Shown here one piece after another: positions 47,921 through 61,656 of a stretch of DNA of 64,000 nucleotides. Every line of letters begins with the position of its first letter. The first letter of the stretch is position 1. Under the pieces are notes generated by a model, which was given only the letters and a program-made list of their open reading frames with translations, did not search any database and was not told the origin of the DNA. The position numbers and the translations under genes are program-made. Source of the stretch: Cercospora beticola (Eukaryota; Ascomycota; Dothideomycetes; Mycosphaerellales; Mycosphaerellaceae); contig NC_088942.1 in assembly GCF_033473495.1 (NCBI RefSeq), positions 620,001-684,000 of the forward strand. The letters run 5' to 3'.

Positions 47921-50900
47921 GCTTCTATTCTCTTTTAGATAATACTAGATATCTAGTAAGTCCTTCTCTTACTAGGCTCTATCCTTCCTTTTCTCTCTCC
48001 TTTTATTCTTCTATACCTTTTCTTTTATAAGTAAGAATTAGTCTAGCACCTCTTCTTAGATAAGCTACTTTACTACTATATATAGCCTTCTCTTTATATT
48101 AGCTAGGTCCTTCTAGTTTATAGATCTTTCTACCTAGAAAAGTAAGTATCTTCTTTTATTCTATTTTAGATAGAATATATATATATATATATTTTAGTAT
48201 CTTATGCCTCTACCTATATTCGTAGTCTAGTATAAATCCTAGGACTCTCCTTTTAGTAAGGTATTACCTTATTCTAATATACTTTGTTCTTAAGAGTATA
48301 ACTATTATACTCTCTAGTCTAGTAAGTCCTTTATATAGAGTTAGTCTAATAGTAGAAGAGATAGTAGTTTTCTATACTAGTAGTTATTCCTCTTCTACTT
48401 TTACTCTTCTCTTTTCCTTATTCCTTTCCTATCTTCTATCCTACTAATATTTAGCCTACTATACCTTATAGCCTAGGTATACTTATATCGTTATTTCTTA
48501 GCCTTATACTATCTAGAGGATTTCCTTCTATCTAGTTTAGGTTAGTAGTATAGGTTACCTAGCTCTCTTTCCTATTTATACTTACCTTTTAATCTCTCTA
48601 TATCTATCTTTAATATACTAGTATATAGGTTAGGTATCTTACTTTTTAGATACTTACCTAGCTAGGTCCTAAATATATAAGTAGAGAGGAGCAATATTTG
48701 CTTCTCTCTCTAGAATAGCTATTATAACTAACTTATATACTCCTATAATATTCCTTAGAGCCTCTCTCTAGATCTTCTTAATAGGTCTAGTAAGGTTCCT
48801 ATAGTAGCTTTATATACTCTCTAGGTTAGACTAGACTTAGTAGCTAAAAGTAATAGCTAGTCTTACTACTACTATATAGAGGTACCTTGCTTTTTAGAAG
48901 GATACTCCCTATATAGACTTATATAGTCTCTAAAGTAATTATATTTAGTAGGCTCCCTTTTCTACTACTTATTTAATATATAGGCTCTATTTAAGTTTAG
49001 TATCTACCTATACTCTAAGGAGTCTAAGTAATAGTAGTAGTTCTCTATTAAATCTCTAGATTTAGACTATAGTCTTAAAGTTATATTTCCTACTTCTAGT
49101 AAAGTAGATTAGCTAATATTTCTATAGTATAAATTCTGCTCTATATCTTCTTACTTATTCTTTATATTTCTAGTAGGCTTTCTTAAGTTACCTATAGTTA
49201 TCCTCTATTAATATACTATATATAAGAATATTAGAGTTATCTATAAACCCTATTACTAAAGTAGTCTCTTTATATAGTATTAGGAGTAGAGTAGAAGTAA
49301 AGAAAAGGAAGAGGATTAGAGATAGAGTAGAGCCTTAGGGAATGCCTATATTTTAGAGCCTTAGTTAGTCTATAAATTCTCTAAGCCTTAGGTAGGTAGT
49401 CCTATTTTAGAAGAATAATTAGATAAAGCTAATAGTATAGTCTAGGAAGCCTTTTATTCTAATATTATAAAGTAGCCTCTAGTAGGAGACCTTATTAAAT
49501 ACCTCTAAGATATTAAGGTAGAGTATAGATACTATAGCTCCTAGCTTAGTTTTCTAGATAGTTTTTACTTATTTAGTAATAAGGTCTAATACTAAAGTAG
49601 TAGACTTGCTAGGCTTAGTATCTATTTATTCTTCTAGAAGAAGCTTTCTTTCTTTAGTTTTCTTAGATATTCTCTTAGTAACTATAGCTTCTAGGACCTT
49701 TACTATTATATTAAGTAGAGTAATAGGTCTATATACTTCTAGCTTTAAGTAGTCTAGTTTCTATAGTTTCCTAAGTACTACTATTATAGAGTATTTAAAG
49801 GCTTTAAAGTAGTATACTATCCTTAGGTATATAGTAAAGAGTTTAGCTAGGATTAGAGAAAGTTATTCTCTATACTCTTTAAGTAAGAGGTTTAGTATTT
49901 AGTTAGGTCCTAGAGTCTTATTACTAGGTAGTTTCCTAAGAACTTCTTCTACTTCCTTTAGTTAAACTTTAACTTCTATCTAGAATTAGAGTAGTAGTTA
50001 GGTATATTAGATATTACTTAAGTCTACTTCTTTTAGGTCTAGAAAGAAGTGTCTTACTAGGATTATAGCCTTCCTCTTATTAGTATCTCTATTATACTCT
50101 ATATTAGCTAGGCTTAGGAAGTATAGTAGCTAGTACTCTTAGTTAGCTCCCTCTCTAGCTTATTTAGCTATTTTCTAGATCTTCTTAGAGTCCTCTATAA
50201 CTTCTTTTATTAGTCTTCTCTAAGCTAGGTTTTGCTCTCTTCTTATAGCTTTGCTTCTTATATATAATACTTTAAAGTATAGCTTATAGCTCTATTCTAT
50301 CTTATAGTTTCTCTATTCTCTTCTCTTTCTTCTTACTAGCTTTATAGCCTTCTTATATTTCTAGGTCTATACTATCTTTATATAGCTTAATAGTCTAGCT
50401 ATTAGAACTATCTTCTCTATAATTCTCTAAATAGAGGATTATATTCTATAGGCTAGTATATCTAGGTATTCCCTTATATTAAGTAGGAGTTAGTTAAGTT
50501 AGTTAGTATCTTAGACTATAAGGTCCTAGATTCTATCCTAGTTTATAGCTTTCTACTACTTTCTCTAGCTTCTTTCTCTTAGCTCTTAGAGGTTAATATA
50601 GAGAGTTATCCTAAGAGAGATATAGTTAGAGCTATATATCTCTTCTAGAAGAGCTTTATATTTTTAGATTAGGTTTTAGAGGGAGAGGCTAATAAAGGCT
50701 AGGTCTAATATTTAGTAGCTAGCTATATATCTTTTCTATATAATTATCTCTAGCTCTAGAGCTAGCTATAGTTAGGCCTCTATAATTGTTTTAATAAGCT
50801 TATCTACTATAGTATATTAGGTTTAGGTTATATTTTCTCTCTATTTTAAGTAGTAGAGGTTAAAGTCTCCTACTACTATATAGCTTGCTTTTATATTCTC

Positions 50901-52540
50901 TAGAGTTTATAATAGTACTTTTTAGAGTATAGAGATAGTCCCTTCTTATCTATAGCTTATTAGCTCTAAGAGATTATAGTAGTTATAGATAGAGATAGTT
51001 CCTATAGGTATCTAGACTTAGATAGTTACTAAGTTACCTATATTATAGAAGAGTAGTTTCTAGCTATTAGTTCTAATTTTATCTAATATAAGTATTACTA
51101 CTTTTAGGTTCTACTAGAGTAGGAGGACTATAGAGTATCCTTTCTTAGCTTTAGTTCTACTATTTATAGTATTAAGCTATAGTTCTTATAGTACTATTAC
51201 TATAGCTTCTTCTATAGCTTAGCTATCTAGTAGTAGGGTTTAGGTAGTATTTAACCTATTAATATTATATTAGTAGATTATTAGAGTTTAGCTACTTATA
51301 GGATTTATAGAATTCTTAGAAAAGGAGCTTAATTAGGTTAATATCTATATCTTCCTAGAGGGTACTTATTACCTTTTAAGTATCCTTATTCTTCTATATA
51401 GGAGAGAAGTAGAGCTTACTTACTTGCCTCCTACTAGCTTTTACTATTACTATAGTGCCTAGGAGCCTACCTTTATATCTAATATCTCTCTATAGAAGCT
51501 TAGCTAGTAGAGCTTTCCTCTTAAGGATTATAGATTCTATAGTACTATTTCCTTATATTAGGCCTAAGGCTACCTTCTATTGCTTTTTAAACTACTCTAA
51601 GAATACTCTTACTTTAGCTTTTATAGTAGCTTTATAGCTATATTAGAGGGAGTATACCTTATAGTCTCTCTTATAGTTATAGTATTTAATTTTCTTCTCC
51701 TTATAGCTATCTATTCTATACTTCTCTATATAGTTTCTATATATTTCTTCTATAGCTTTATAGTAGGTAGTAATATACCTAAAGCTATTATACTTAAGAC
51801 ATTATATAATCCTCTACTATAGGTAGTATAGTTCTACTATATACTATATTAACCTAATAGTAATACCTCTTCTATATATTTCTCTTATAGTCTATCTATT
51901 CTATACTACTATTACTACTAATAAGAAGTTAGTTTCTTCTCTTACTTTCTAGTTCTTAAGCTAAAAGGCCTTTCTAATTTTAAGCCTATCTAGGAACTAG
52001 GTAAAGTTATCTTAGTCGAGCTAGATCTAGCTATTTATATCCTCTAGCTTCTAGGATATCCTAATACTATATATAATTACCTAGGTACTTAGTATCTCTA
52101 TCTAGGCTTCTAGGTATATAGCTTTAAGCTAAGATTAGTCCTTCTCTAGTCTACTTTTCTCTCCTTCTCTATAGAGAATAACTTTAAGGTCTCTACTTAG
52201 GAGCTTTTATATAGCTTTAAACTATTATACTCCTAGTTTCCTTCTAAGCTCTTTATAGCTTATCTTCTTTACTATCTCTCTTTCTTTTTAGTTTCCTATC
52301 CTTACTAAAATAGTTATAGATATCTAAAGCTAGAGCCTTAGTATTATATATCTAATTTAGGCTATCTAGGCCTATATTTTAGAGATAGTAGTATTAGGTA
52401 TTAGGCGGCTCTAGAGAGTATTCTAGATAGCTTAAAGAGTCTAGGACTCTTCCTAGTAGAGGGCGAGGTAGAGGAGGGCCTATTAGGCCTATTAGAGAAA
52501 AAGAAGAGTTAGAAAGGAAGAAAGAGTTATCTAGATATCG
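47920..52540 (-). mobile_element. Second LINE retrotransposon, RIP-inactivated
   Basis: On the minus strand, with TAG read as Gln/Trp: zinc-knuckle-like ORF1 region (about 51.7-52.4 kb); APE-type endonuclease with a VGDFN block (about 50,850-50,880); then reverse transcriptase with LRKPQK and YRPITLLN-like blocks (about 49,700-49,780), SILYLDI (about 49,530), IPQGSTLS-like (about 49,330) and a FxDDS-type active-site block now reading F-I-D-N-S (about 49,225-49,245). This is a different family from the LINE at 22.6 kb and is CpG-depleted. Ends are set by the composition change and are approximate. A GC-rich patch with (gtc)n at about 52,780-52,800 lies just outside the 5' end or may be part of it. 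Confidence 0.75.
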
Positions 52541-55500
52541 AGGTAACTCTAGATCTATTCTTTAAGTATTTTTAGGTTCTTTTAGATTATTAGTTTTAGA
52601 GTATTAGTATTAGTAGTTGTTTTCTAGCCTTACTAGCTAGAGAGAGGTAGTTATAAGTAGGTTTAGGCTACCTAGGAGTTAGAGTCGCAAATTCCTTCTC
52701 CTAGGCTCCTTTCTCTATTTATAGCGTCGTAGTATTAGTCGAGAGGAGTTATTACGTATTAGGAGACCTCGAGGCCTCCCGCCGTCGTCGTCGTCGCCTA
52801 CTAGGGCGCGTTTATATTTTTAAGTCTTATAATACTCTAATACTTTACGCGCGCTTTAGCTACTTTAGTAATAAATACTCTATCTCTACTATTTCTAATA
52901 ACCTAATATAGAACTTAGCTACTAACGCTTAATCTAGTATAGTAAAGGTACGAATAGTATATTTCCCGGAACGGTCTTATAGTATAGTATCTTATAGTAT
53001 AGACTTTCGTAGTAGGTATATACTTAGATATTTACTTATACGTTAGAGCTATTATAGTTAGAAGAGGATAGTAGAGTATAAGGATACTATTAGATACATA
53101 TATATAGATTAATATAGGCTCGGAAAGTTAATATAGTTCGAGGAATATAAAGTTATAATATATAGCCTATAATTATAGTCTCTCCTATATCTAAAATAGG
53201 TTCGCTTATATATAGTAACGAAATAGTATATATATATCTACTTATATAGGTAACTCTTTATATCTTATAGTCTACGATCCTATTTATCTACTTATATTAT
53301 ATAAGATATTATATATCGATAATATTACTATTCTTATCTAGGCTATATATAGTATAATATATTCGCTTATTCTTATTACTTTAATACTTAGATTCCCTAC
53401 GCTAATTATTAGTAGAGAACTCTAGTAAAGGTTTATATAGAAGTTAGTACTTTATTACGATCTTAACGACCTTAAGCTTAAAATTCTCTATATTATTTTT
53501 AGTAATCTTAACGAATTCTTAATTTATACCTTTACTAGAGAATCTAGACGGCCGACTCTATAATATTATTTTGTCTATAACTTCTAATATAACTTACTTA
53601 CTAGACTTACTCTTAATATTCTTTAGTAAGGAGCTAGAAATATATTACGCTAATATAATAATTCTAAAGTAGGTCTTATAGATAGACTAAAGATAAAATA
53701 TATCGTACTAGTATAGAAGCTACGAGAATAAAATTAATTATTCTTTAGGTACTAAAGAATATAGCTTTCTTATTTTATATAACGAGTTCTAAGCTAATTC
53801 CTAGTAGGAGTTATCTATATCTCTATTACTTAAAGAATAGCTATATTACTATATAGTTAAGGATAAGGCTATTATAAGCTATATAAGTAGCAAGAGATAT
53901 ATATTATACTTATATACTCTTAATAGTTTATATAAGTAGAATCGTAGTATAGTAACTAGCTTCTTTCTTAAACGCCGGTTTTAACGCTACTATCTTTAAG
54001 GTAATATACTATAATCGATTAGCCTATAACTAATATTAGCTCTTAGCGACTTATATAGACGAGGCTATACTACTATATATAAGAAGAAGTTAAAGCTCTT
54101 TAATCTTATTACGAGCGATAGACTATTATATAGTTAAGATAGAGAGAGCTAAGATAGAGTAATATAGGAATCTAGAATACGTTAATTACTTATAGTAGGT
54201 ATATATTTAGTACCTATATCTAAAGATTATTATATTTATATTCTATATACTTTTGCTATATAGTTTCGTAGATAATCTACGTACTCGAGCTATTAGTCGT
54301 TATACTTTAAATAGAGGTACCTAATATACTATTTTAGATTATAATACTATAGATACTTTCGGAGTAAGTACCTCTTAAGCTCGCTCTAGTTCTAGAATTA
54401 TTTAGTATATTTCTCGAGGCGTAGTATCTAGTTCTCTATATAAAAGATATATTAAGTAGATAAGTAATATATTAGGAACGGATCTAGTACGAGCTCTTTC
54501 TTTCTATATATTCTCGTATACTCTTCTTTATTAAAAGTAATAGTATAAGCTACTCTCTTCCTATAGACTTTATATTCTATTACTTTCTACTTCTTATAAA
54601 GAGCGGCTATAGCCTTTATTACTTCTACGCGATACTCTTAGTTGCTAATATACTTAGATAGTATAAAGGCGAGTAACGTAGTAAGAACTCGCTAACGTTT
54701 ACTACTAAGAGAGCTAATTACTTAAATAGACGTCGTTTATTCTAAGATCTAAGTCCTACCTTTTAGCTAATATAGAATTTTATCGATCGGCTACTCTTTT
54801 TAGTACCTAGTCTATACTTACTTTAATATAGCCTTATATACCTCTCTTTTTCTCTATAGGTACTCGTACTATATACGCTAGTATACTATATATTCTCGCG
54901 TATCTCTCGATTATATAATTATTATATAATAAGTATATACTTCTTTAGCTAGACGATTATATATCCTTTATATAAGAACGACCTTAGGATACTTCTTAAT
55001 CTATAATAATTATAGATTATTAAGAGACTAAGGTCGGTCCGAGTTAATAGAGCGACTTATTCTACTTATAGCTCGAATAATCGTAGTCTAAGGCTCGAGC
55101 CTACGATAGGCCGCCTACGTATCTTATATAATATATTACGAAAGGTAGTTATACTAGAAGATAGTAGGTAAGGAGTACTATAAGATAAGGTTACGTTATA
55201 AGTCGCTAATATAGCCTAGAATATATTAGTAATATTAGTAATAGATATAGAACTTATTAAAGAATACGAACTACTACTATTTAAAGCCTCGCTATATTCT
55301 CTATAGAAGTAATATAGCTTTATAAGTATCTTAAAGTTCGTAATAGTACCGAGCTACTATAACCTCTCGCGAAGCTAATTCTCTATTACTATATCGTTAG
55401 AAATATATAGGCTATAGATAGTCTACTCTATTCTCCGAAATAGTAGAAGCTCGACTTTCGACTACTTAATAGAAATATAGAGCTCGCGCTTATCTAGCGG

Positions 55501-56955
55501 GATACGTAGTTCGAATAGCTTAGTAGAGCTTAGATTAGGTATAGTAAAAGTATTATTAGCGAATAGTAGACCGAGAAGTATCGTCTAAGAATAGAGAAGG
55601 AAATAGAATTTAGAAGGAATATTAGAAATAGAGAATATATTCCTAATAGAAGCGTTAGTAAGATAGCTTCGTAGTAGCGGAGTATAGTAGTAGTACTTAT
55701 ACGTCTTTACTACCGAGGTAGCGTTTTATATACTCGAAAGTAAAGTCGATTATAAGCCTTAGCTAATTACTTCTATTATAGTTAGAGAGTAGTATAATTT
55801 TTAAGTCTTTATATTATAGTTAGTAGAGAGTACTAGGACGATTTCCTATAATACTAGTAAGCTAGATTATTAGCGCTAGCTACGCCCGAAGGTACTCGTA
55901 CTATAACTCTATATCTAGAGATTCCTAGAGCGTTTTAAGTAGCTCGAACTTATCCTCTACTTATATAATAGACTTATCCTTCTTTATAGTAGATAGCTTA
56001 AACTCTTACGCTAGGTTCTACCGGGCCTAGAGTATAATTAGTAGTAGCAATTATACTATATACTAGTAATACGTCTCGTAATATACTTACTCTATATATT
56101 TCGACTTAGATAGTAGAGTCTACGCTATAATAGCTAGTCTCTAACTAGTAGACTAGTATTAGCGTATTCTAGTAGGTCTAGAGAGTTCGTACTTTCCGTA
56201 TTCGGCCGCTCCGCTCGCGTAATATCTAGTAAAAGAAGTTATATAAATCCTTAATATAGAAAGTATATAATATATTAGTAGGCTTCTTACTATATATATT
56301 ATAATAGCTTATTATTACTTTAGCCTATATACTAGCTTTAATAGAGTACGCGCGCCTTTTATCTATTCTATAGCTTCTTTAGTAGTAATTATAGCTCTCT
56401 ACTCTTCGGTATATATATCTTCTTTATCTAGCCTAAGTTATAGTAGTCCTCTACTTTATAGAGCTCGGTTATTATACTCGTTAGAGGAGGCGTTATACTA
56501 GAATAATAGTCGTCTATTACGATATACTTATACTCGGTAGAGAGGTTATTAAAGATATAATCGACTATATCTAATAATTAGGTCTCTACTCTAGTAGTAT
56601 AGATAAAGTATATTATAGAGAATAGATCGAGACCGAGATAGACGTATATTTCTACTACTAGAATAGAGCGGTAGTTATTTTAAATATTATAACTCCTATA
56701 GGTTATAGTACTCGGAGAAGCGCTATACTACTACGAGCGTAGTAGTACGCTACTAGTATAAAACGAAATAGTATATATTATTATATAAAGGTATATATAG
56801 TATAGGCGCGTACGTACGTATAAAGCGTACTATAACGTAGAAAGGCTACGAAGCTAGAACGAAAGTAGAAGAGCGATCTAGCCGAAATACGCTCTAATTT
56901 ATATATATTTATATAGGTAATCGAGTATATTTTTGCCGTTATTACGTTATATTCT
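52540..56955. repeat. RIP-mutated repeat block with a second DUF3435 relic
   Basis: CpG-retaining RIP sequence. It begins with a short GC-richer patch (52,690-52,810) that holds a (gtc)4 run and is unusually little mutated. Besides the DUF3435 relic at 54.2-55.1 kb I could not assign the content. Confidence 0.65.
54200..55140 (-). pseudogene. DUF3435 (FluG-domain) protein C-terminal region, RIP-decayed, copy 2
   Basis: Aligns by eye with 38,480-39,420 in the same orientation: shared blocks near 'gaacgaccttaggatacttc', 'gagctaattactt' and 'ataaaagatatattaag'. The minus-strand frame again gives the SSLSSxRQRVLTTLLAF and YRVEVIKAIAALYK blocks and a Leu-Lys-Arg helix of the zinc-finger tail with Cys/His mutated to Tyr. 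The two copies differ widely, as independent RIP over several cycles would produce. Confidence 0.6.
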
Positions 56956-59900
56956 ATAAGGTTTACTTCTTTAAGTAGAATAACTTCTATCTAGATATTA
57001 TTACTTCTTAATATAGTTAGTTCCTTTTAGACTATATTCTTCTATATATATTTCTATTTAGAATCCTAAATTATCTCCTTATAGAACTTTAGAATAGATA
57101 TCTCTTATCTCTATATAGAGACTTAAGGAGCAATTACTATAAATATAGACTTCTAAACCTCTAATAGAGCTTCCTAAATCTACTTCTATTCTTAGCTTTA
57201 GACTTAGCTAAGAAATACTTTATAATACTTAGTATTAGGCTCCTTCTTCTATTTATATTCTCTCTATCTCTTCTAAAGTACTTATCTTATTACTATACTA
57301 TAAGCTTTTAGCTCTAGGCCTAGTTCTTTATCTAAAATAGATCTTCTTCTCTTTTAGCTATAAGTTTAGTTTTAGTTCCTCTTCTAATTCTTATATTCTT
57401 ATAGATCCTACTATATAATATTTAATTCTTTTACTTTTAAATATAGTCTTCTACTAGTACTAGGACTAGCTTATCTATTAACTTCCTAGCTTAACTTAGG
57501 TAGTTTAGTAGTTCTACTTTTCTTCTACTAGAGTTATAGTTCTCTAGAGTTTTCTTCTTTTAGATCCTTTATTTTCTAGTACTTCTTTTTATTCTTTAGT
57601 AGAGATAGTAACTATATAAAAAGTATTTAGCTAGGACCTATAGGTTTAGTTACTATAGCTATAAATATAGTAGCTATAGAAAGTATAACTACTATTAGCT
57701 TCTTTAGAGGTCTACTAACTAGGTTTCTAATAGATATACTACTTACTTAATTAAGCTTAAGAATATTTAGCTCTATATCTCCTTCTTTCTTATACTTAAA
57801 CTAAGTAGTAGTATTATAGGCTTTAATAGCTCTTATATTAGGCTCCTAGAAGAGCTATATTTTAGTAGTATTAGGAATATATCTAATAAATATAGTATCT
57901 TTACTTCTATTTATTAGTTTATCTAATCTTATCTCTACTAGCTAGAACTTAGGATCTATATAGACTACTACTTTATAACTCTAAACTCTAAAGTATAATA
58001 CTAAGAGTTAAATACTTAAAAAGGCTTCCTTAGGTAATACTTTAAATCTATTAATTTCTAGGCTATTAGAAAGAGAATTTCTAATAATTATATAGACTAT
58101 TAAAGCTTCTAGCTAGAATTTAATAGATATATAAATATCTTCTAGTATTACTCTTATATAGTCTCTAGAGGTTTAGATTAACTTCTTAACTACTCTATTC
58201 TAGATAGAGTTATATACTTTAGTTATATAGAAGAAAATTCTATATTTCTTCTTCTACTACTTTAGTATAATAAGAAGCTATCTTACTCTATTACTCCTTA
58301 TAATCTAGAGAGGATTTCCTAATTATAGCTTAGCTTTTACTTTCTAGTCTCTAAGAATACTTAGTATATCTTCTCTAGACTTTATTAGAAAAGTCTATTT
58401 CTTTCTTAAGAAGTTATTAATAATCTTAAGCTACTATTTATATTCTAATCTTAAGATAGGTAAAGAACTATAGATATTAATAGAAACTAGAGATAACTTT
58501 TAGAGTTTCCTTTTAGTTTCTTTCTCTTTATATTTCTTTATTTTTACTAAGGAATATACTCTATAAAGTTAGTATTTCTTTAGAATAAGAATCTAAGCTT
58601 TTAAGTTAAATACTTTATATAGATTTCTAAGAAAACTCTCTTTAAAATATATAAGTCTTCTATACTAAAGCTTCTACTATTCTTAGAACTTTTCTTAAGC
58701 TTTAAAAGTATAAGCTTTATTCTCTTATTTTTAATTAAAGTATAATATTATAAGCTTCTATAATATATTATTAATCTCCTTAATAAATAGTATTTCTCCT
58801 AATAGTTTTATCTAAATAACTAGTTTCCTAGATAATAAAATAAATATAAATTTTAGTAGTTAAATACTATACTACTAGCTAAATTAGCTCTAAGAAATAA
58901 GATTTACTTCTAGACTAGATATAAAGAGAATATTCTTAAGAATAATCTATTTTCCTTTTTTCTTATTTATTACTATATTTCCTATATATATAGCTATTAG
59001 ATAGCTACCTCTAACTTTAATTTACTTTTTCTTCTAAAGAGATTTTAGTTCTCTAAAAAGTAATTCTTAGTTAGTTATATATAATAAAGTATAGGAGTTA
59101 AGTAGCTATTTTAATAGTATATACTTACTTTTTACTTCTATAGTTAAGTATATAACTTTATTAATATTATTATCCTCTAATAGAGATTAAGATACTTTAG
59201 ATACTATAGAAGGTTCTATATCTTCTTAGATAGTATATATCTTCTTAGAAAACTTTCTTAAAGTTTATCTTTTCTTAAGAAATTAGACTTTTAAGTTAAG
59301 TTTCTTTACTATTTCTTTTAATACTTCTCTATCTAGTAAAGATCTTCTTCTAAATATACTCTTTCTAAGTAGTATTCTTCTTTTCTTTACTCTATTAGTC
59401 TATTTTAAGTTAATAGTTCTCTTAGCTTTATTAAAGTATAGATACTTAGTAATACTTCTAAAATACTTCTTCTTATAGAAGTAGTATTTTAGCTTTATAC
59501 TTTAGATCTCTCTAATTTTAGTAAATATTACTATTTCTTATAACTAGTATCTATACTATATTAACTCCTCTACTTTAAGAAGTTAGAGGATTTCTTTAGA
59601 GTCTAAGTTCTTCTAAGCTTAGATAGTCTACTTTATACTTTTATACTTAGCTAGAAGTATAAAGAGTAGATACTTAATCCTTATATTAGAAGTCTTATAG
59701 TATAACTCCTTCTAGTTAATCTCTATAATCCTCCTTCTAAAGTTACTAAAATAGACTTATAATTTTCTAATTATATTTTCTAGTTCTATTTTAAAAGTTA
59801 TAAACTTTTAAATAATAGCTATTATATATACTTACTAGACTTTACTATATTTCTTATATAGCTTTATTTAGATATTATATACTCTTATTTTATCTATTAC

Positions 59901-60993
59901 TTTATTTTAGTTATTTATACTAATACTTTCTATTAGAATATAGATTACTTTTATATTATCCTTCTACTATTTTAAGCTAAACTCTAAAAAGATAGTAACT
60001 TTCTCTTTACTTAATAAAGCTTTAGATAACTTAGCTAGAGTAGATACTAATAATCTCTTTAAGTCTAAGATTATTTAGAAGATTTCTTTTCTTCTAAGTA
60101 TATTTTCCTATAGCTTAAACTATAGTCTCTAGTTCTCTCTTATTAGAATTAGTATTCTCCTTCTATCTAATTTACTTATTAAATCTATTTCTATAAAATT
60201 AAATAAATAAATCTAAACTCTAGAAATATAAGCTTTTTTAATCTAATTAGTAGCTTCTAGATTTCCGCTTTCTCTAGTTACTAAGACTCTTCTCTTTTAG
60301 CTAAAGTATCTAAGGACTCTTCTCTTTTAGAGAAGTTAGTTAGGTTCTTAAGTAGAGAACCTCTAAAAGATCTATTTTCTTAGAAAAGTACTACTAGCTA
60401 GTTCTAAGATATTAGTAGTACTTAGTACTTAGGCCTAGTCTTATCTACTTAGATACTAGAATCTAAAGCTAATTCTTTCCTTTTTATACTTCTTTAGTAT
60501 ATTTCTCTTTTAAAGTAGAGTATACTTTACTAGACTTTTCTCTATCTTACTTACTTTTTAGAGACTTCTAGCTTATAACTAGAATCTTCTAAAGCTTCTA
60601 GGTAGTATAGATAGGATATATTTCTAGTTTTTCTTATACTCTTTTCCTACTTCTTTATCTAATTAATACTATAGGTTCTATAAGAGGTAATACGTATTAC
60701 TTTAAAGATAAGAAAGCTAACTCTTACTACTTAGAGCCTTTCTATAAACTCGAGCTTATAACCTATTAAACTATATTCTTATAGATACTCGTCGGATAAG
60801 TATAATATAGTAGAAGTAGAGATAATAAGTAGGAACTAACCGAGTTAATTATATTAGTTAGTTATAGATTATATTTTACTTCTAAGATAGATATTAGCTA
60901 AGTTATATAACCTAGTATTATATAATCTATATTACCTAATCCTAATCTCTAAAGTATCTCTTAGAATATCTAACTAGACTATACTTTCTAATA
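56955..60993 (-). mobile_element. Copia copy 2, truncated, inverted relative to copy 1
   Basis: The reverse complement of about 41,363-45,400 of copy 1 is recognisable throughout (5' LTR, gag, protease, integrase; for example 57,720-57,900 mirrors about 44,460-44,620). Homology stops at about 56,955, near the integrase-RT boundary, so RT, RNase H and the 3' LTR are missing. The right flank after the LTR is agaag, which would be the target duplication. It is inserted into or against an LTR of another family. Confidence 0.82.
60764..60993 (-). repeat. Copia copy 2 5' LTR (230 bp)
   Basis: Reverse complement of the copy 1 LTR at full length, with tattaaa and ctttctaata ends. The ggttataagc primer-site core lies just inside it (reverse complement at about 60,754-60,763). 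Confidence 0.85.
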
Positions 60994-61514
60994 AGAAGTA
61001 GAGATATCTAGATAACTTAAACTAGAGAAAAGATTATAGTATTTAGCTTATACTATAAGAGCTATATAGAAATAATAATAAGAAAGAAAGAGAATAGATA
61101 ACTTAGAGTTATTTAAAGCTAGATAGTATACTTTATATTAAAGAAAAAGATATCTACTATTAAGCTATTAGTATCTAGAATCTATAAGAAGTATAGTCTT
61201 AGCTTTTAGAGATATAAGTAAAGTAAGAGCCTTTACTATAATAGAGAATAAAACTAAGGAAAGTAACTAGCTATTAAGAGATAGATTATTAGAGAGAGTA
61301 TTATAATATAAGATTCTAAAGATACTATATTTCTCTATCTAATAGTTAGACTTTAGATAAGTAGTACTTTAGGCTTTAAGAATTCTTAGTAGAAAGTATT
61401 TCTTTATAGACTTATAGTAGATAGAAACCTAAGCTTCTCTAACTACTTATTATAAAGAGTTTTACTTTACTTTATTCCGCTATACTTAAATAAGTTAGAC
61501 CTCTAAATTTAATA
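60994..61514 (+). repeat. LTR of a third LTR-element family, plus orientation, truncated
   Basis: 521 bp that is the reverse complement of 61,657-62,178 at recognisable similarity over its whole length. It ends ctctaaatttaata. It is followed by unrelated sequence rather than the primer site, so it is a 3' LTR or solo LTR. Its left end coincides exactly with the end of Copia copy 2, which probably inserted into it. Confidence 0.75.
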
Positions 61515-61656
61515 GTACTAAATTAACTACTACTAGCTTATTTACTATAACTAGTAATATTATCTATTAGAGCTTAACTAAAAGTAAACGCGTAATACGC
61601 TTAGTTCTTATATTAGAGATATATACTATTAGCTATAGTATTAATATAGTATTTAG
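61515..61656. repeat. Spacer between inverted LTRs
   Basis: 142 bp of RIP-mutated, CpG-containing sequence between the two inverted LTRs. Nothing recognised. Confidence 0.5.

Noticed and set aside
51455..51637. 60-codon plus-strand ATG frame in the repeat region
   Set aside because: Antisense to LINE 2 near its ORF1/endonuclease region and a by-product of low stop density on that strand. Not a gene.
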